Of a stretch of DNA of 37,095 nucleotides, positions 16,389 through 24,483 are shown in pieces. The position numbers and the translations under genes are program-made. This stretch comes from JAAGZL01 sp964628835 (lineage in GTDB: Bacteria; Pseudomonadota; Gammaproteobacteria; Chromatiales; Chromatiaceae). Below the pieces are notes generated by a model. That model was given only the letters and a program-made list of their open reading frames with translations. It searched no databases and was not told the origin of the DNA. Every line of letters starts with the position of its first letter. Positions within the stretch are counted from its first letter, which is position 1. Where the stretch lies: the NCBI GenBank assembly GCA_964628835.1, contig CAZVME010000030.1, positions 1 to 37,095 of the forward strand, written 5' to 3'.

Positions 16389-16491
16389 AGGTTGAATACA
16401 GTATGATAAGCAGAAAATTAATGCCTTGGAATTCATGACTTGGTCTGAGGTTCCTTAAGGGCTTCCTGTTTGCGAATAAAGGAAATCGAGG

Positions 16492-17106
16492 ATGTATGAA
16501 CTGGTAATTGCGGGCGGCTGGCTCATGCTGCCGATAATTCTGTGTTCGGTTGTGGCCATGGCGATAATTATCGAGCGTCTATGGTCGCTGCGGCGTCCGC
16601 GTGTGGTGCCAGAGAATCTAGTGGCTCAGGTGTGGCAACTGCACCGGGACGGGGAAATTACCGCTGGGCGTGTCAGTTCCATCAGAGATGGTTCGCCCTT
16701 GGGGCGTATCCTGTCTGCTGGCATCATCAATCGGCAACATAACCGAGAGATCATGAAGGAGGCCATCGAAGAGGTTGGCCGCCAGGTGGTACACGAGCTG
16801 GAACGTTACATGAATACCCTGGGAACCATTGCCTCCATAACCCCACTACTGGGGCTGTTGGGAACTGTAATCGGAATGATTAAGGTGTTTTCCGCCATCA
16901 CCCTGGTGGGTGTGGGGGATCCTGGGGTGTTGGCTGGTGGTATTTCCGAGGCGCTTATCACCACCGCGACCGGTTTGTCGGTGGCGATACCCTCCCTAAT
17001 GTTTCATCGTTACTTCTCGGGCCGGGTGGAACGCCTGGTGATGGTGATGGAGGAAGAGGCCTTGAAGATGGTTGAGGTTATGCAGGGTGAAAGGGAAACA
17101 GAGTAG
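16492..17106 (+). CDS. exbB: ExbB/TolQ-family proton channel subunit
   Basis: A 204-residue MotA/TolQ/ExbB-family protein with three membrane helices: one near the N-terminus (AGGWLMLPIILCSVVAMAII), and two later (SITPLLGLLGTVIGMIKVFS and ITTATGLSVAIPSLMFHRYF). With ExbD it forms a proton-driven motor in the inner membrane. It is followed 5 bp later by exbD, then lpxK. The exbB-exbD-lpxK order is common in Gammaproteobacteria and distinct from tonB-linked copies. AGGATGT precedes the ATG. Confidence 0.92.
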   Translation: MYELVIAGGWLMLPIILCSVVAMAIIIERLWSLRRPRVVPENLVAQVWQLHRDGEITAGRVSSIRDGSPLGRILSAGIINRQHNREIMKEAIEEVGRQVVHELERYMNTLGTIASITPLLGLLGTVIGMIKVFSAITLVGVGDPGVLAGGISEALITTATGLSVAIPSLMFHRYFSGRVERLVMVMEEEALKMVEVMQGERETE

Positions 17107-17111
17107 CATAA

Positions 17112-17537
17112 ATGAATCTTCGTTCTCAACGTAAGGAGCCTCCAGAACTGAATCTGACGCCACTCATTGATGTGGTGTTTCTGCTGTTGATATTCTTTAT
17201 GGTGTCCACCACCTTTGATAAAGAGTCACGCATCAAGGTGGAACTTCCCCAGGCTGCAACCCAGGACGAACGGGACAAGAATGATACTATTCTGGATATA
17301 ACCATAGACGCCAAGGGGCGCTTCTATGTAAATCAGAATGAGGTGATCAATACCGAGATATCCACCCTCATGGGTGCGATTGAAAAGGCGGTCAATGATA
17401 AACGTGATCTGCCGGTAATTATCTCGGCGGATGCCAGTACCCCCCACCACGCTGTAATCAAAGTTATGGATGCGGCCAGCCAGCTTGGATTTGTCAATAT
17501 GACCTTTGCAGCAAGGCAGCCTGTAGATAAAAAGTGA
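17112..17537 (+). CDS. exbD: ExbD/TolR-family motor subunit
   Basis: A 141-residue protein with one N-terminal membrane helix containing the proton-binding Asp (LNLTPLIDVVFLLLIFFMVS) and a periplasmic domain. It pairs with the ExbB encoded just upstream. Its stop overlaps the GTG start of lpxK by 4 bp (GTGA). Confidence 0.93.
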   Translation: MNLRSQRKEPPELNLTPLIDVVFLLLIFFMVSTTFDKESRIKVELPQAATQDERDKNDTILDITIDAKGRFYVNQNEVINTEISTLMGAIEKAVNDKRDLPVIISADASTPHHAVIKVMDAASQLGFVNMTFAARQPVDKK

Positions 17538-18520
17538 AGCGTCTGGATGCCTTCTGGTGGGACCGTAACGGTATGGCCATTGCGCTGTTGCCGTTTTCCT
17601 GGTTGTTCTGCGTTCTGGTTTGGATCAGGCGTACCGCCTATCGCCTTAGAATACTTCCAAGCGCCAGGTTATCCATACCGGTCATAGTGGTGGGTAATAT
17701 ATCGGTGGGTGGCACCGGCAAGACACCTCTGGTTGTGTGGTTGGCAAAACATCTTCAGAAGCTGGGTTGTAGACCTGGCATTATCTCCAGAGGATATGGA
17801 GGAAATGCCCAGTACTGGCCACAGCAGGTGCTACCGGGTAGTGATCCTACTGCGGTGGGGGACGAGCCGGTACTAATCGCCAGACTGACCAACTGTCCGG
17901 TTAGCGTTGGGCCAGATCGGGTGGCTGCCGCCCTGGCTATGCAGAAATTTACCGAGTGTGATGTGATAATCTCCGATGACGGCATGCAACACTACGCACT
18001 GGGCCGAGATATTGAGATAGTAGTGCTGGATGGAGATAGAGGGCTGGGAAACGGCTTCTGCCTGCCAGCAGGACCGCTACGTGAGCGAATCAGCCGCCTG
18101 GATAAAGTGGATATGGTGGTGTCAAACGGCACAGCAGGTCGTGGTCGTTATGTAATGCTGCTGAAGCAGACAGAGGTGATTAATCTAGCAGATCCAACCC
18201 AGGTGAAGAGCCTGGATTACTTTGCTGCAGAGACCAAGGTGCATGCCATTGCCGGTATTGGAAACCCGGGACGTTTTTTCAAACAGCTCGAGATGGCAGG
18301 TCTGAATGTGGAAGGTCATGCGTTCCCGGATCATTATCAATTTCAACTGGAAGATCTTGAGGCAGTCAATGATGCTACGCTGTTGATGACAGAAAAAGAT
18401 GCTGTAAAATGCCAACGTTTTGCCCAACCACACCACTGGTTTGTGCGGGTTGAAGCGGAGTTACATGATACCTTTAAGTATCGTCTGGATAAGTTAGTAA
18501 AAGGTGTAATCGATGGATAA
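17534..18520 (+). CDS. lpxK: Tetraacyldisaccharide 4'-kinase
   Basis: A 328-residue kinase that phosphorylates the 4' position of the lipid A precursor at the inner membrane. It has an N-terminal membrane anchor, a P-loop VGNISVGGTGKTPLVVWLA, ISRGYGG, and the catalytic Asp region ISDDGMQHYALGRDIEIVV. It starts with GTG overlapping the exbD stop and ends overlapping the Trm112-like gene by 8 bp, so it is part of a tight operon. Confidence 0.95.
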   Translation: MKRLDAFWWDRNGMAIALLPFSWLFCVLVWIRRTAYRLRILPSARLSIPVIVVGNISVGGTGKTPLVVWLAKHLQKLGCRPGIISRGYGGNAQYWPQQVLPGSDPTAVGDEPVLIARLTNCPVSVGPDRVAAALAMQKFTECDVIISDDGMQHYALGRDIEIVVLDGDRGLGNGFCLPAGPLRERISRLDKVDMVVSNGTAGRGRYVMLLKQTEVINLADPTQVKSLDYFAAETKVHAIAGIGNPGRFFKQLEMAGLNVEGHAFPDHYQFQLEDLEAVNDATLLMTEKDAVKCQRFAQPHHWFVRVEAELHDTFKYRLDKLVKGVIDG

Positions 18521-18701
18521 AAAACTCTTGGATATATTGGCATGTCCCCTGTGTAAGGGTGGCCTGGTATACCTCAAAGATGTTAAAGAACTGGTGTGCA
18601 AGTTAGATCGTTTGGCTTACCCCATACGTGACGATATTCCGGTTATGCTGGTTGATGAGGCTCGCACCCTGGATCCGGATGAAGAGATTCCAGATGTCTG
18701 A
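18513..18701 (+). CDS. Trm112/YcaR-family small protein
   Basis: A 62-residue protein with LLDILACPLCKGGLVYL and LVCKLDRLAYPIRDDIPVML, the UPF0434/Trm112 signature. The usual four-Cys zinc pattern is partly kept (CPLC and one later Cys). It lies between lpxK and kdsB, as in E. coli ycaR, and its start overlaps lpxK by 8 bp. Members are thought to stabilise partner enzymes; the partner here is unknown. Confidence 0.92.
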   Translation: MDKKLLDILACPLCKGGLVYLKDVKELVCKLDRLAYPIRDDIPVMLVDEARTLDPDEEIPDV

Positions 18702-18729
18702 AATAATTATTCGCTGAGGGGGTATGTAT

Positions 18730-19485
18730 ATGGATTTCAAGGTGGTAATACCCGCACGTTATGCCTCCAGCAGGCTCCCGGGAAAGCCTTTGCTGGATAT
18801 CGCCGGCAAGCCAATGATCCAGCGGGTGTATGAGAGCGCCTGTGAATCTACGGCATCCGAAGTAATAATCGCCACCGATGATCAACGTATTCGGGAGAGT
18901 GCAGAAGAGTTTGGCGCCGAGGTGTGTATGACGGCTGAGACTCACCTTAGCGGGACAGATCGGGTCGCTGAAGTGGTGCGCAGGATGCGTTGGCATGAAG
19001 ATACCATTGTGGTTAATCTGCAGGGTGATGAACCTGCAATGCCACCATCACTTGTCTACCAGGTGGCCCTGGATATGCAAACCCATGGACGGGCGGATAT
19101 CACCACGCTCTCAACCCCAATCCGGGAACGAGAAGCACTGTTTGATCCGCATATGGTCAAGGTGGTGGCAGATGCAGAGGGTTACGCACTCTATTTCAGT
19201 CGCGCCCCCATTCCCTGGCATCGTGACGAGTTTTTGCATACGGATCGTCCTCTGCCCACAGAGGTGGGATTTGCCAGGCACATTGGTCTCTATGCTTATC
19301 GGGCAGGTTATCTGGAAAAATATGTGAACTGGCCACCATCGCCACTGGAACAGGCTGAATCACTGGAACAGTTGCGGGTGTTATGGCATGGAGGTTGTAT
19401 CCATGTAAGCCAGGCCGAGAGGGAACCAGGACACGGCATAGATACTGCGGATGATCTGGTGCGGGTCAGAAAACAGTTTGAGTAG
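18730..19485 (+). CDS. kdsB: 3-deoxy-manno-octulosonate cytidylyltransferase
   Basis: A 251-residue nucleotidyltransferase that makes CMP-Kdo for lipopolysaccharide core synthesis. It has the N-terminal VIPARYASSRLPGKPL signature, IATDD, AEVCMTAETHLSGTDR and VVNLQGDEPAMPP. ATG 18730 is preferred because GAGGGGG is then 7 nt upstream; ATG 18724 sits too close to it. It ends the exbB-exbD-lpxK-trm112-kdsB operon. Confidence 0.95.
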   Translation: MDFKVVIPARYASSRLPGKPLLDIAGKPMIQRVYESACESTASEVIIATDDQRIRESAEEFGAEVCMTAETHLSGTDRVAEVVRRMRWHEDTIVVNLQGDEPAMPPSLVYQVALDMQTHGRADITTLSTPIREREALFDPHMVKVVADAEGYALYFSRAPIPWHRDEFLHTDRPLPTEVGFARHIGLYAYRAGYLEKYVNWPPSPLEQAESLEQLRVLWHGGCIHVSQAEREPGHGIDTADDLVRVRKQFE

Positions 19486-19689
19486 TTGTGAGCTGATCGA
19501 AATATTTGTCCTGGAGGATATTGAGTTATAGCAATTGCTATTTGATAAATGAGTAATTAGAAAAATCTTAGTCCTGTTTTGCTGTATAGGCAATATATAA
19601 ATAGTCTTATAACCGATTGTTATTAATTGGCTTTCTTGTCTGGTATCAGAAAAGTAGCAAAATAGTAGAAAAACTAGCTGTGAATTATT

Positions 19690-19833
19690 CTTTGACGGTG
19701 ATCCAGTTATCCACTCATTTTCACTCAACCAGGTAATAACAAAAGCCGTCACCAGCGTCCAGCGATACAACTGTACCAATGAATCTCAAACTTTATGTCC
19801 TTGTTGGGCAGGTTTAAATTCAACACATCCCAT
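19690..19833 (-). pseudogene. Remnant of a third b561-type cytochrome
   Basis: On the minus strand from an ATG at 19833 the frame reads MGCVEFKPAQQGHKV, then TGA, then DSLVQLYRWTLVTAFVITWL followed by SENEWIT. This matches the N-terminus of the neighbouring b561 proteins, which read RVWDIPVRLFHWALASCFII and RVWDLPTRLFHW. The stop sits exactly where Trp is expected (TGG to TGA), and the heme-ligand His of LFHW has become Arg. Similarity ends around 19690. The rest of the roughly 450-bp gap after kdsB is AT-rich and I see no gene or RNA in it. Confidence 0.75.
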
Positions 19834-19934
19834 TAAGTTATAAATGCCCAGGCAGATATTTTCCAACACTTAATCTGAAATTCTTGCTTTCATACCCCAA
19901 GTTTTTTTACTTAACTGGTTTTCCGTTTGGAATT

Positions 19935-20579
19935 TCAGGAACCTCTGAATCTCCGCCTCTTCAAAAAGAGCATCTTTCGCCATATGTCACGCCCGTAGAG
20001 GGCGTGGATGATCACCGCTCCAATATGGATCAGCAGGTAGGCAGGCACCAGTGTCTCACCTACTTCATGGATCTCCTCGATGAAGTGAATAAGGCCGCCT
20101 GCACGTTTGCCGGGTTCGAGGAAGAAGAACATGATACTGCCTGTCATCGCCATCCAGGTAAAGATGACCAGGCCTGCCGCATTGATTAGTCCGGCAATTC
20201 CCTGATGGGCAGGGCGCGTTGGTTTCCTGTATAGAAAGATAGACATCAATCCGTCACGGGAGAGGCGGAACCGCTCCTTTGTGTAAGGGACCCAGCTTGA
20301 AAAACGGGCCGGCTCCGGTCCGACCAAGCCGTAGATGATCCGAAGGAGGATAAATATGGAAACTCCCATGCCAAGCCACTTATGCAGGATGTAACCGGAA
20401 TACTCCGCATTTTTATAGTCATCTGCGCCGTCCCCCGTAAAATAAGCTGTCAGTGCAAAGATCATGATGCCGATATGAATCACCCTTGTTGGAACATCGA
20501 TCCTACCTTTTTTAAACGCAGCCTTTTTCTTGTCCACTGAGCTATCTTCAATCAAAATGACTTGTGTATTGCCATTCAT
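19935..20579 (-). CDS. Cytochrome b561-type membrane protein (a)
   Basis: A 214-residue protein of the bacterial b561/Ni-hydrogenase b-type family (PF01292-like). It has four helices and candidate heme histidines in RVIHIGIMIFALTAYF, YILHKWLGMGVSIFILL, IEEIHEVGETLVPAYLLIHIG and IHALYG. The N-terminus has a polar extension. It lies 67 bp after the other b561 gene in the same direction. Such proteins move electrons between quinol and periplasmic cytochromes; the likely partners are the diheme cytochrome and SHP encoded just upstream. Confidence 0.88.
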   Translation of the reverse strand: MNGNTQVILIEDSSVDKKKAAFKKGRIDVPTRVIHIGIMIFALTAYFTGDGADDYKNAEYSGYILHKWLGMGVSIFILLRIIYGLVGPEPARFSSWVPYTKERFRLSRDGLMSIFLYRKPTRPAHQGIAGLINAAGLVIFTWMAMTGSIMFFFLEPGKRAGGLIHFIEEIHEVGETLVPAYLLIHIGAVIIHALYGRDIWRKMLFLKRRRFRGS

Positions 20580-20646
20580 TTTTACACCTTGTGTCTTTGC
20601 AGGGTATTTCAGATATTATCCAATGTTTACCCAGTGACGTGACTAG

Positions 20647-21384
20647 CTATGTATCATTATCTTCGGGTTTGTCGGCAATGCGTTTTTTACCGGACAACAT
20701 CGCTGAAGCTAGGCCATGACTACCAGATAATTCAGCTTTTACCACAGCGGCAATATGAATCAGGACAAGAAGCATCAGAAAGTATGAGAGGTATATATGA
20801 ACGGTTCCAAATGGCTTTTTGAACGCCTTTAGTGTCTTATATTTTTCTGGACTCACATCTGTTTTGTCATAGGGAAGTATCTGTGCAGGATCAGCCCCAT
20901 CTTTTGCCACATGCTCGGCCGCTATCATTCCAAAGGGGGGGTAATAGATATCGGTTCCAGCTCTTATAAGGCCAGTAACTGCCATAATTACCAATACTAA
21001 ATAGACCGCCATGATGGATAATTTACCGACTGGGTTATGTCCGATAAATTGTTTTGGCACGCCTGTTTTTAACGAATTTAAGTACGATTTCAGGCCTGCT
21101 AAAAAGTTGTTGCCTGGAAGGATTGCTGACCAACGCGCATGTTTATTTCCAACAAACCCCCAAACGACACGCCACAACAGGTTAAGAGTGAATATATAAC
21201 CGATAACAACATGAAGCTGCTTTAAAGCAATCTTGGCTTCCATACTTTGAATGCCCAATGCACTCTTGTTTAGCATCACCAGTCCAACAAACATCAGCAT
21301 CAGAATGGCGAACACATTAATCCAGTGAAATAGCCGTGTAGGCAGATCCCAGACTCGATACTCTTTTACGCTTAGTTCATTCAT
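20647..21384 (-). CDS. Cytochrome b561-type membrane protein (b)
   Basis: A 245-residue four-helix b-type cytochrome. It shows the family N-terminus EYRVWDLPTRLFHWINVFAI, then LKQLHVVIGYIFTLNLLWRVVWGF, GHNPVGKLSIMAVYLVLVIM and VHIYLSYFLMLLVLIHIAAV. An extended loop (about 145-185) carries no extra heme motif. ATG 21384 is preferred, with GAGG 8 nt upstream; that ribosome binding site overlaps the stop of a 31-codon upstream frame. It probably acts as quinol-linked electron donor for the periplasmic cytochromes. A PmrA-like box copy lies about 310 bp upstream. Confidence 0.9.
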   Translation of the reverse strand: MNELSVKEYRVWDLPTRLFHWINVFAILMLMFVGLVMLNKSALGIQSMEAKIALKQLHVVIGYIFTLNLLWRVVWGFVGNKHARWSAILPGNNFLAGLKSYLNSLKTGVPKQFIGHNPVGKLSIMAVYLVLVIMAVTGLIRAGTDIYYPPFGMIAAEHVAKDGADPAQILPYDKTDVSPEKYKTLKAFKKPFGTVHIYLSYFLMLLVLIHIAAVVKAELSGSHGLASAMLSGKKRIADKPEDNDT

Positions 21385-21389
21385 GAAAA

Positions 21390-21485
21390 TCACCTCAGAT
21401 AATGGATGGAAATTAGCTTTATCGTATCTCGGAAATGCGTTATGACCTGAATGAATGCCAGTTTACAATGATGATTGTCAGTCAT
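21390..21485 (-). CDS. Possible 31-residue leader peptide or small protein upstream of b561(b)
   Basis: ATG at 21485 follows a strong ribosome binding site (GAGGAG, 8 nt spacing). The 31-codon frame (starting MTDNHHCKLAFIQVITHFRD) ends in a TGA that overlaps the GAGG ribosome binding site of the b561 gene. This suggests translational coupling or a regulatory leader. There is no known family. It could also be a chance frame. Confidence 0.4.
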   Translation of the reverse strand: MTDNHHCKLAFIQVITHFRDTIKLISIHYLR

Positions 21486-21648
21486 GATTGATTCTCCTCG
21501 CTACCAGGTGATACAGGGTCTTACAATATTGTCGCCTTCTTTTGCAATTGCCGGCCCTGCCGCATGAGAACTCTCTGTATCCTTCCCTGGAAGCCGCCGT
21601 AGTTCTTGGCGCATCTGCGCTCTAGTTAATGTAATTTTTGATGATATT

Positions 21649-21715
21649 GTTTCAGTGTACGTTTCCAACCTGAAGGTATGCTGATACGGTATTTAAGCTG
21701 GGGTTAAGGTTCGGT
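21649..21715 (-). promoter_or_regulatory. PmrA/QseB-like box, promoter repeat copy 1
   Basis: TTTAAG (21692-21697), 5 nt, GTTAAG (21703-21708); read on the minus strand as CTTAAC-N5-CTTAAA. The whole segment is a near copy of 24369-24436. Over the 45 bp from TGAAG onwards I count about 37 identities, and the far end shares GTTTCAGTGTA, which on the minus strand gives a TACACT -10-like element. It lies upstream of the two b561 genes. The tandem 11-bp spacing is that used by OmpR-family regulators of the PmrA/QseB type. Confidence 0.65.
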
Positions 21716-21756
21716 GTGGTCTGGTCACTGTTTCACCGGGAGTTTGAGAAGTAAGT

Positions 21757-22329
21757 CTAGTCATCCCAAGCACCAAAGCCGGGAATCAGAATCTCTCTTT
21801 CACTGAAAGAACCTGTGTCGGCCTTTGTATGACAGGTCTTACACCTGCTTATCGACACCACTTCGGGATTGTCCTGCACCATCTTGCGCGACAGCTCATT
21901 ATGTTTCTTAATGAAATAGGGTGTTTCACTAGCACGCAGCGGAGCAATGCCTGGAGACAGGGTTTTCATGATCTTTTTTGATCGCTTGTAATTGGCATGA
22001 TCTGCCGCGTTTTTCACCAGATAGTCGGTGAGGGTTTTAGCATCTTTGGCCGGAAGCTCCGCGTTCTCTCCGAAGTGGTCCTCAAGCCCGGCCATTACCT
22101 TTGTCCAGGAGTGTGCCGGCAGCAGGCCCGGTTGGTAGGGGAAGTGACAACTGCCGCACTCATCCAGATAGCTCGGGTTTTCAACCGGTGCTACCCCCGG
22201 TGCCTTACCTCCGCTGAACGTGCGGCTGAAGAGGCCTGATTTATCATCGGTGCCAAACACGGCACCACTCGTTCCAAATATGACTGTCGACAGTATCAAC
22301 ATAGAAGTTACAATTGTTTTGCGTTGCAT
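21757..22329 (-). CDS. Diheme cytochrome c (DHC family)
   Basis: A 190-residue periplasmic cytochrome with a signal peptide (about 1-27) and two heme motifs: CGSCH (Cys58-His62) and CKTCH near the C-terminus. The flanking sequence, DECGSCHFPYQPGLLPAHSW and HFGENAELPAKDAKTLTDYL, matches the DHC type that donates electrons to SHP in photosynthetic and other Proteobacteria. ATG 22329 has AGAGGTG 5-6 nt upstream. It follows the SHP gene by 30 bp. The same module is repeated as the C-terminal half of the b561 fusion at 22865-24028. Confidence 0.92.
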   Translation of the reverse strand: MQRKTIVTSMLILSTVIFGTSGAVFGTDDKSGLFSRTFSGGKAPGVAPVENPSYLDECGSCHFPYQPGLLPAHSWTKVMAGLEDHFGENAELPAKDAKTLTDYLVKNAADHANYKRSKKIMKTLSPGIAPLRASETPYFIKKHNELSRKMVQDNPEVVSISRCKTCHTKADTGSFSEREILIPGFGAWDD

Positions 22330-22359
22330 AATACACCTCTGATTCATTGATTAGATTAC

Positions 22360-22761
22360 TTAAAGATTCTTGAGAAAGGCCAGTACATCGCCTTTTTCCT
22401 GAGCGGTGCACTTACGGCCCAGGGTCCACTTGCAGTTGCGAACAAACCACTTTTTGATCTTTTTTACTTTGGTAAGTCGCTTCGAATTCACTGAAGGCGC
22501 CATGGGTTCAATAACCTTGTCGGTACGTGTATGTTTACCCGGCTTTGTCTGGTCAGTGGTATGACAGGAGGTGCAGTTACGCTCTTTGCCGGTCTTGGCA
22601 TCAACAAAGGTTTTGTTCCACAATGCCTCTCCCGCAGCTGCGTTGAACAGTCCGGCACCCTGGTTCTGATAGTTAGCCTCCAGTTCCGACACTGCATCGG
22701 CCTGAGCATAGAACGGTATCGCAACCAACAATGCTGCAACGCCTATATATTTCCTATTCAT
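22360..22761 (-). CDS. shp: SHP-type oxygen/NO-binding monoheme cytochrome c (DUF1924)
   Basis: A 133-residue exported cytochrome: signal peptide (cleavage near AQA-DAV), one heme motif CTSCH (Cys63-His67), and the C-terminal pattern KKWFVRNCKWTLGRKCTAQE. In SHP proteins an Asn just before the disulfide loop is the labile sixth heme ligand; Asn109 followed by Cys110 and Cys118 fits. SHPs bind O2, NO and similar ligands when reduced, and receive electrons from DHC; the physiological task is unsettled. ATG 22761 is chosen with GAGG 6-7 nt upstream. Confidence 0.92.
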   Translation of the reverse strand: MNRKYIGVAALLVAIPFYAQADAVSELEANYQNQGAGLFNAAAGEALWNKTFVDAKTGKERNCTSCHTTDQTKPGKHTRTDKVIEPMAPSVNSKRLTKVKKIKKWFVRNCKWTLGRKCTAQEKGDVLAFLKNL

Positions 22762-22864
22762 GATAACCTCGCATTTATCTGTTAGTAGATCGTTGATCAT
22801 TCAACTGGTCCTTATCAATAAGATTATTGAAGAGAGCTGAATCAATACTAAAATAACCCGCTGT

Positions 22865-24028
22865 TTATTCATTTATTATTGTTGCTTCAGCGTCATCCGG
22901 AAGATGCATGGCGGCATCTTCAAAGGTGCCGGCCCCGGCATCCATATGGCAGGCCGCACAATTGACCTTGCTTTTAACTTTTGGGCGCTCCCATACTGCA
23001 TCAGAGATCTCCTGGTGTTTCTTTTTCCAGTAGGGTGCTTCTATGATACGCAGCAGCGTTGCTGTTTTTGGTATACTGCGGTTGATCTTCCAGGCCGCCT
23101 CGGTCAACCCCTGTTCCGCAGCGTTTTCCACCAGGAAGGTCTCAATCTCTTTCACGGCATCTTGTTCCAGAAACAGATCCTCTCCGAAATGAGATGCTTG
23201 CCCCTCCATCATGGCTTTCCAGGAGCGGGCAGGCAGTAGACTGGGATGAAAGGCGAGATGGCAAGAGCCGCACTCTTCACGCCAGAGCTGATTATTGGGT
23301 AGTGACGGCCCATGAAAAGGCTGATAGGGCTGGTCCGGTGTCTCTGTTAAATAGCCCTGAAACCAGGACAGGCTGGCAGCGATGATGGTAACCAGCATTG
23401 CGGCACCAATCTTCCAGCGGGAAGCGGTGGAAATAGTGCCGGCTGCGGAGGGCTTGAAGCCGGTCAGCATGGCAGCCACCAGGTTCTCCCGATGCAGCAG
23501 ACTCTCTACCACGACACCCATCAAATGGATAATGACCATCCCCAGCATCAGCCAGGAGAGCCATCCATGAAGGTCTAGCGCAAAATGGCCCTGGGTATAA
23601 TTCAAGAGTCCGGCCAGTGGCCCCTGTTGCTCTTCGCCACCAAATCCCAGCAGCCCCGTAACCGTGATTAATAAGCCCAGGGCCAAAAGAAGGTAAATGG
23701 CCCAACTGCCAGTCGGGTTATGCCCGAGGAAACGGGGCGGGCGTCTATTCAGTACCAGTTTCAGGTAATTCCACACCTCAAGCCAACCGAAGGCAAAGTT
23801 ACGGAAGCGGGCATAAGGGCTGCCGATAAAACCCCACAGAAGGCGGAATAGAATCAGCCCACCCATCAGGTAGCCGGCAAAAACATGAATATCCAGGTAA
23901 CGATTGTCGAGGGTGAGCCAGGCTATGATGAAGCAGCTGGCCAGGGCCCAATGAAACAACCGTACGGGGATATCCCATACCCTCACCATTGTCTCTCGCT
24001 TCCTATCGTTCACTTGCGGTTGAGTCAT
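22865..24028 (-). CDS. Fusion of b561-type cytochrome with a diheme cytochrome c
   Basis: A 387-residue protein. The N-terminal half (about 14-185) is a four-helix b561 domain with VRVWDIPVRLFHWALASCFI, His48, His154 and His168. A fifth helix (about 206-222) leads to a periplasmic DHC domain with CGSCH (253-257) and CAACH (about 357-361). It thus joins quinol oxidation and periplasmic electron output in one chain, the same two activities encoded separately at 20647-21384 and 21757-22329. The start at 24028 is kept; ATG 23989 (MVRVWDIP) is a serious alternative. It heads the leftward DHC/SHP block after the small membrane protein. Confidence 0.92.
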   Translation of the reverse strand: MTQPQVNDRKRETMVRVWDIPVRLFHWALASCFIIAWLTLDNRYLDIHVFAGYLMGGLILFRLLWGFIGSPYARFRNFAFGWLEVWNYLKLVLNRRPPRFLGHNPTGSWAIYLLLALGLLITVTGLLGFGGEEQQGPLAGLLNYTQGHFALDLHGWLSWLMLGMVIIHLMGVVVESLLHRENLVAAMLTGFKPSAAGTISTASRWKIGAAMLVTIIAASLSWFQGYLTETPDQPYQPFHGPSLPNNQLWREECGSCHLAFHPSLLPARSWKAMMEGQASHFGEDLFLEQDAVKEIETFLVENAAEQGLTEAAWKINRSIPKTATLLRIIEAPYWKKKHQEISDAVWERPKVKSKVNCAACHMDAGAGTFEDAAMHLPDDAEATIINE

Positions 24029-24070
24029 TTGATTTAATCCCGAAAAATTCCTTTCTAGTACTGCCGAACT

Positions 24071-24331
24071 CTAAGTTGCTGCATGTGGGGGGGCCTTTAA
24101 CCGGTAGAAATACTGTTGAAACTGCTTACTTCCAAAACCGAAAAGGAATACTACACTGGCCACAACAGATGCTATCAGTATGGTCCAGAGGCTAACTATG
24201 CCGAGATACCAAAAAAGTATCAGGCTTGGGTTGTCGATCAGACCACCTATGACAGCAATGCCAAAAGATACGAAGCTGACAGCAAGCGAAGTTATCGTTA
24301 CTATCCTCAATAGTTTGTTCATGCGTTTCAT
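24071..24331 (-). CDS. Small two-helix membrane protein, 86 residues
   Basis: The product starts MKRMNKLLRIVTITSLAVSF and has two or three hydrophobic segments (about 8-28, 35-65), ending in a polar tail (QQYFYRLKAPPHAAT). No family is recognised. ATG 24331 has AGGAG 7 nt upstream. It is the first gene after the second promoter repeat and precedes the b561-DHC fusion by 42 bp, so it is likely part of the SHP cytochrome module. Confidence 0.65.
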   Translation of the reverse strand: MKRMNKLLRIVTITSLAVSFVSFGIAVIGGLIDNPSLILFWYLGIVSLWTILIASVVASVVFLFGFGSKQFQQYFYRLKAPPHAAT

Positions 24332-24368
24332 CTCTATACTCCTGTTAATGCGATTGTTGATTAACACA

Positions 24369-24436
24369 GTTTCAGTGTATGACCCCTAGCCTGAAGACAT
24401 GCTGATATGGAATTTAAGCCGCAGTTAAGGTTCAGT
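24369..24436. promoter_or_regulatory. PmrA/QseB-like box, promoter repeat copy 2 (divergent)
   Basis: TTTAAG (24413-24418), CCGCA, GTTAAG (24424-24429). It lies between the leftward cytochrome block (first start 24331) and the rightward PepSY-regulator-kinase operon (first start 24484). It closely resembles copy 1 at 21649-21715. The position fits activation of the cytochrome genes and autoregulation of the two-component system by the OmpR-family regulator encoded next door; that is inference. Confidence 0.7.
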
Positions 24437-24457
24437 TTGAAAGAATGAAACTGAACC
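24429..24457 (+). promoter_or_regulatory. Perfect 10-bp inverted repeat in the leader of the PepSY operon
   Basis: GGTTCAGTTT (24429-24438) and AAACTGAACC (24448-24457) are separated by 9 nt and start at the end of the PmrA-like box. This could be an operator for a second regulator or an RNA stem near the 5' end of the message. No T-run follows, so it is not a terminator. Confidence 0.5.
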
Positions 24458-24483
24458 TGAAGACTTGTTTATGGAGTTTTAAG

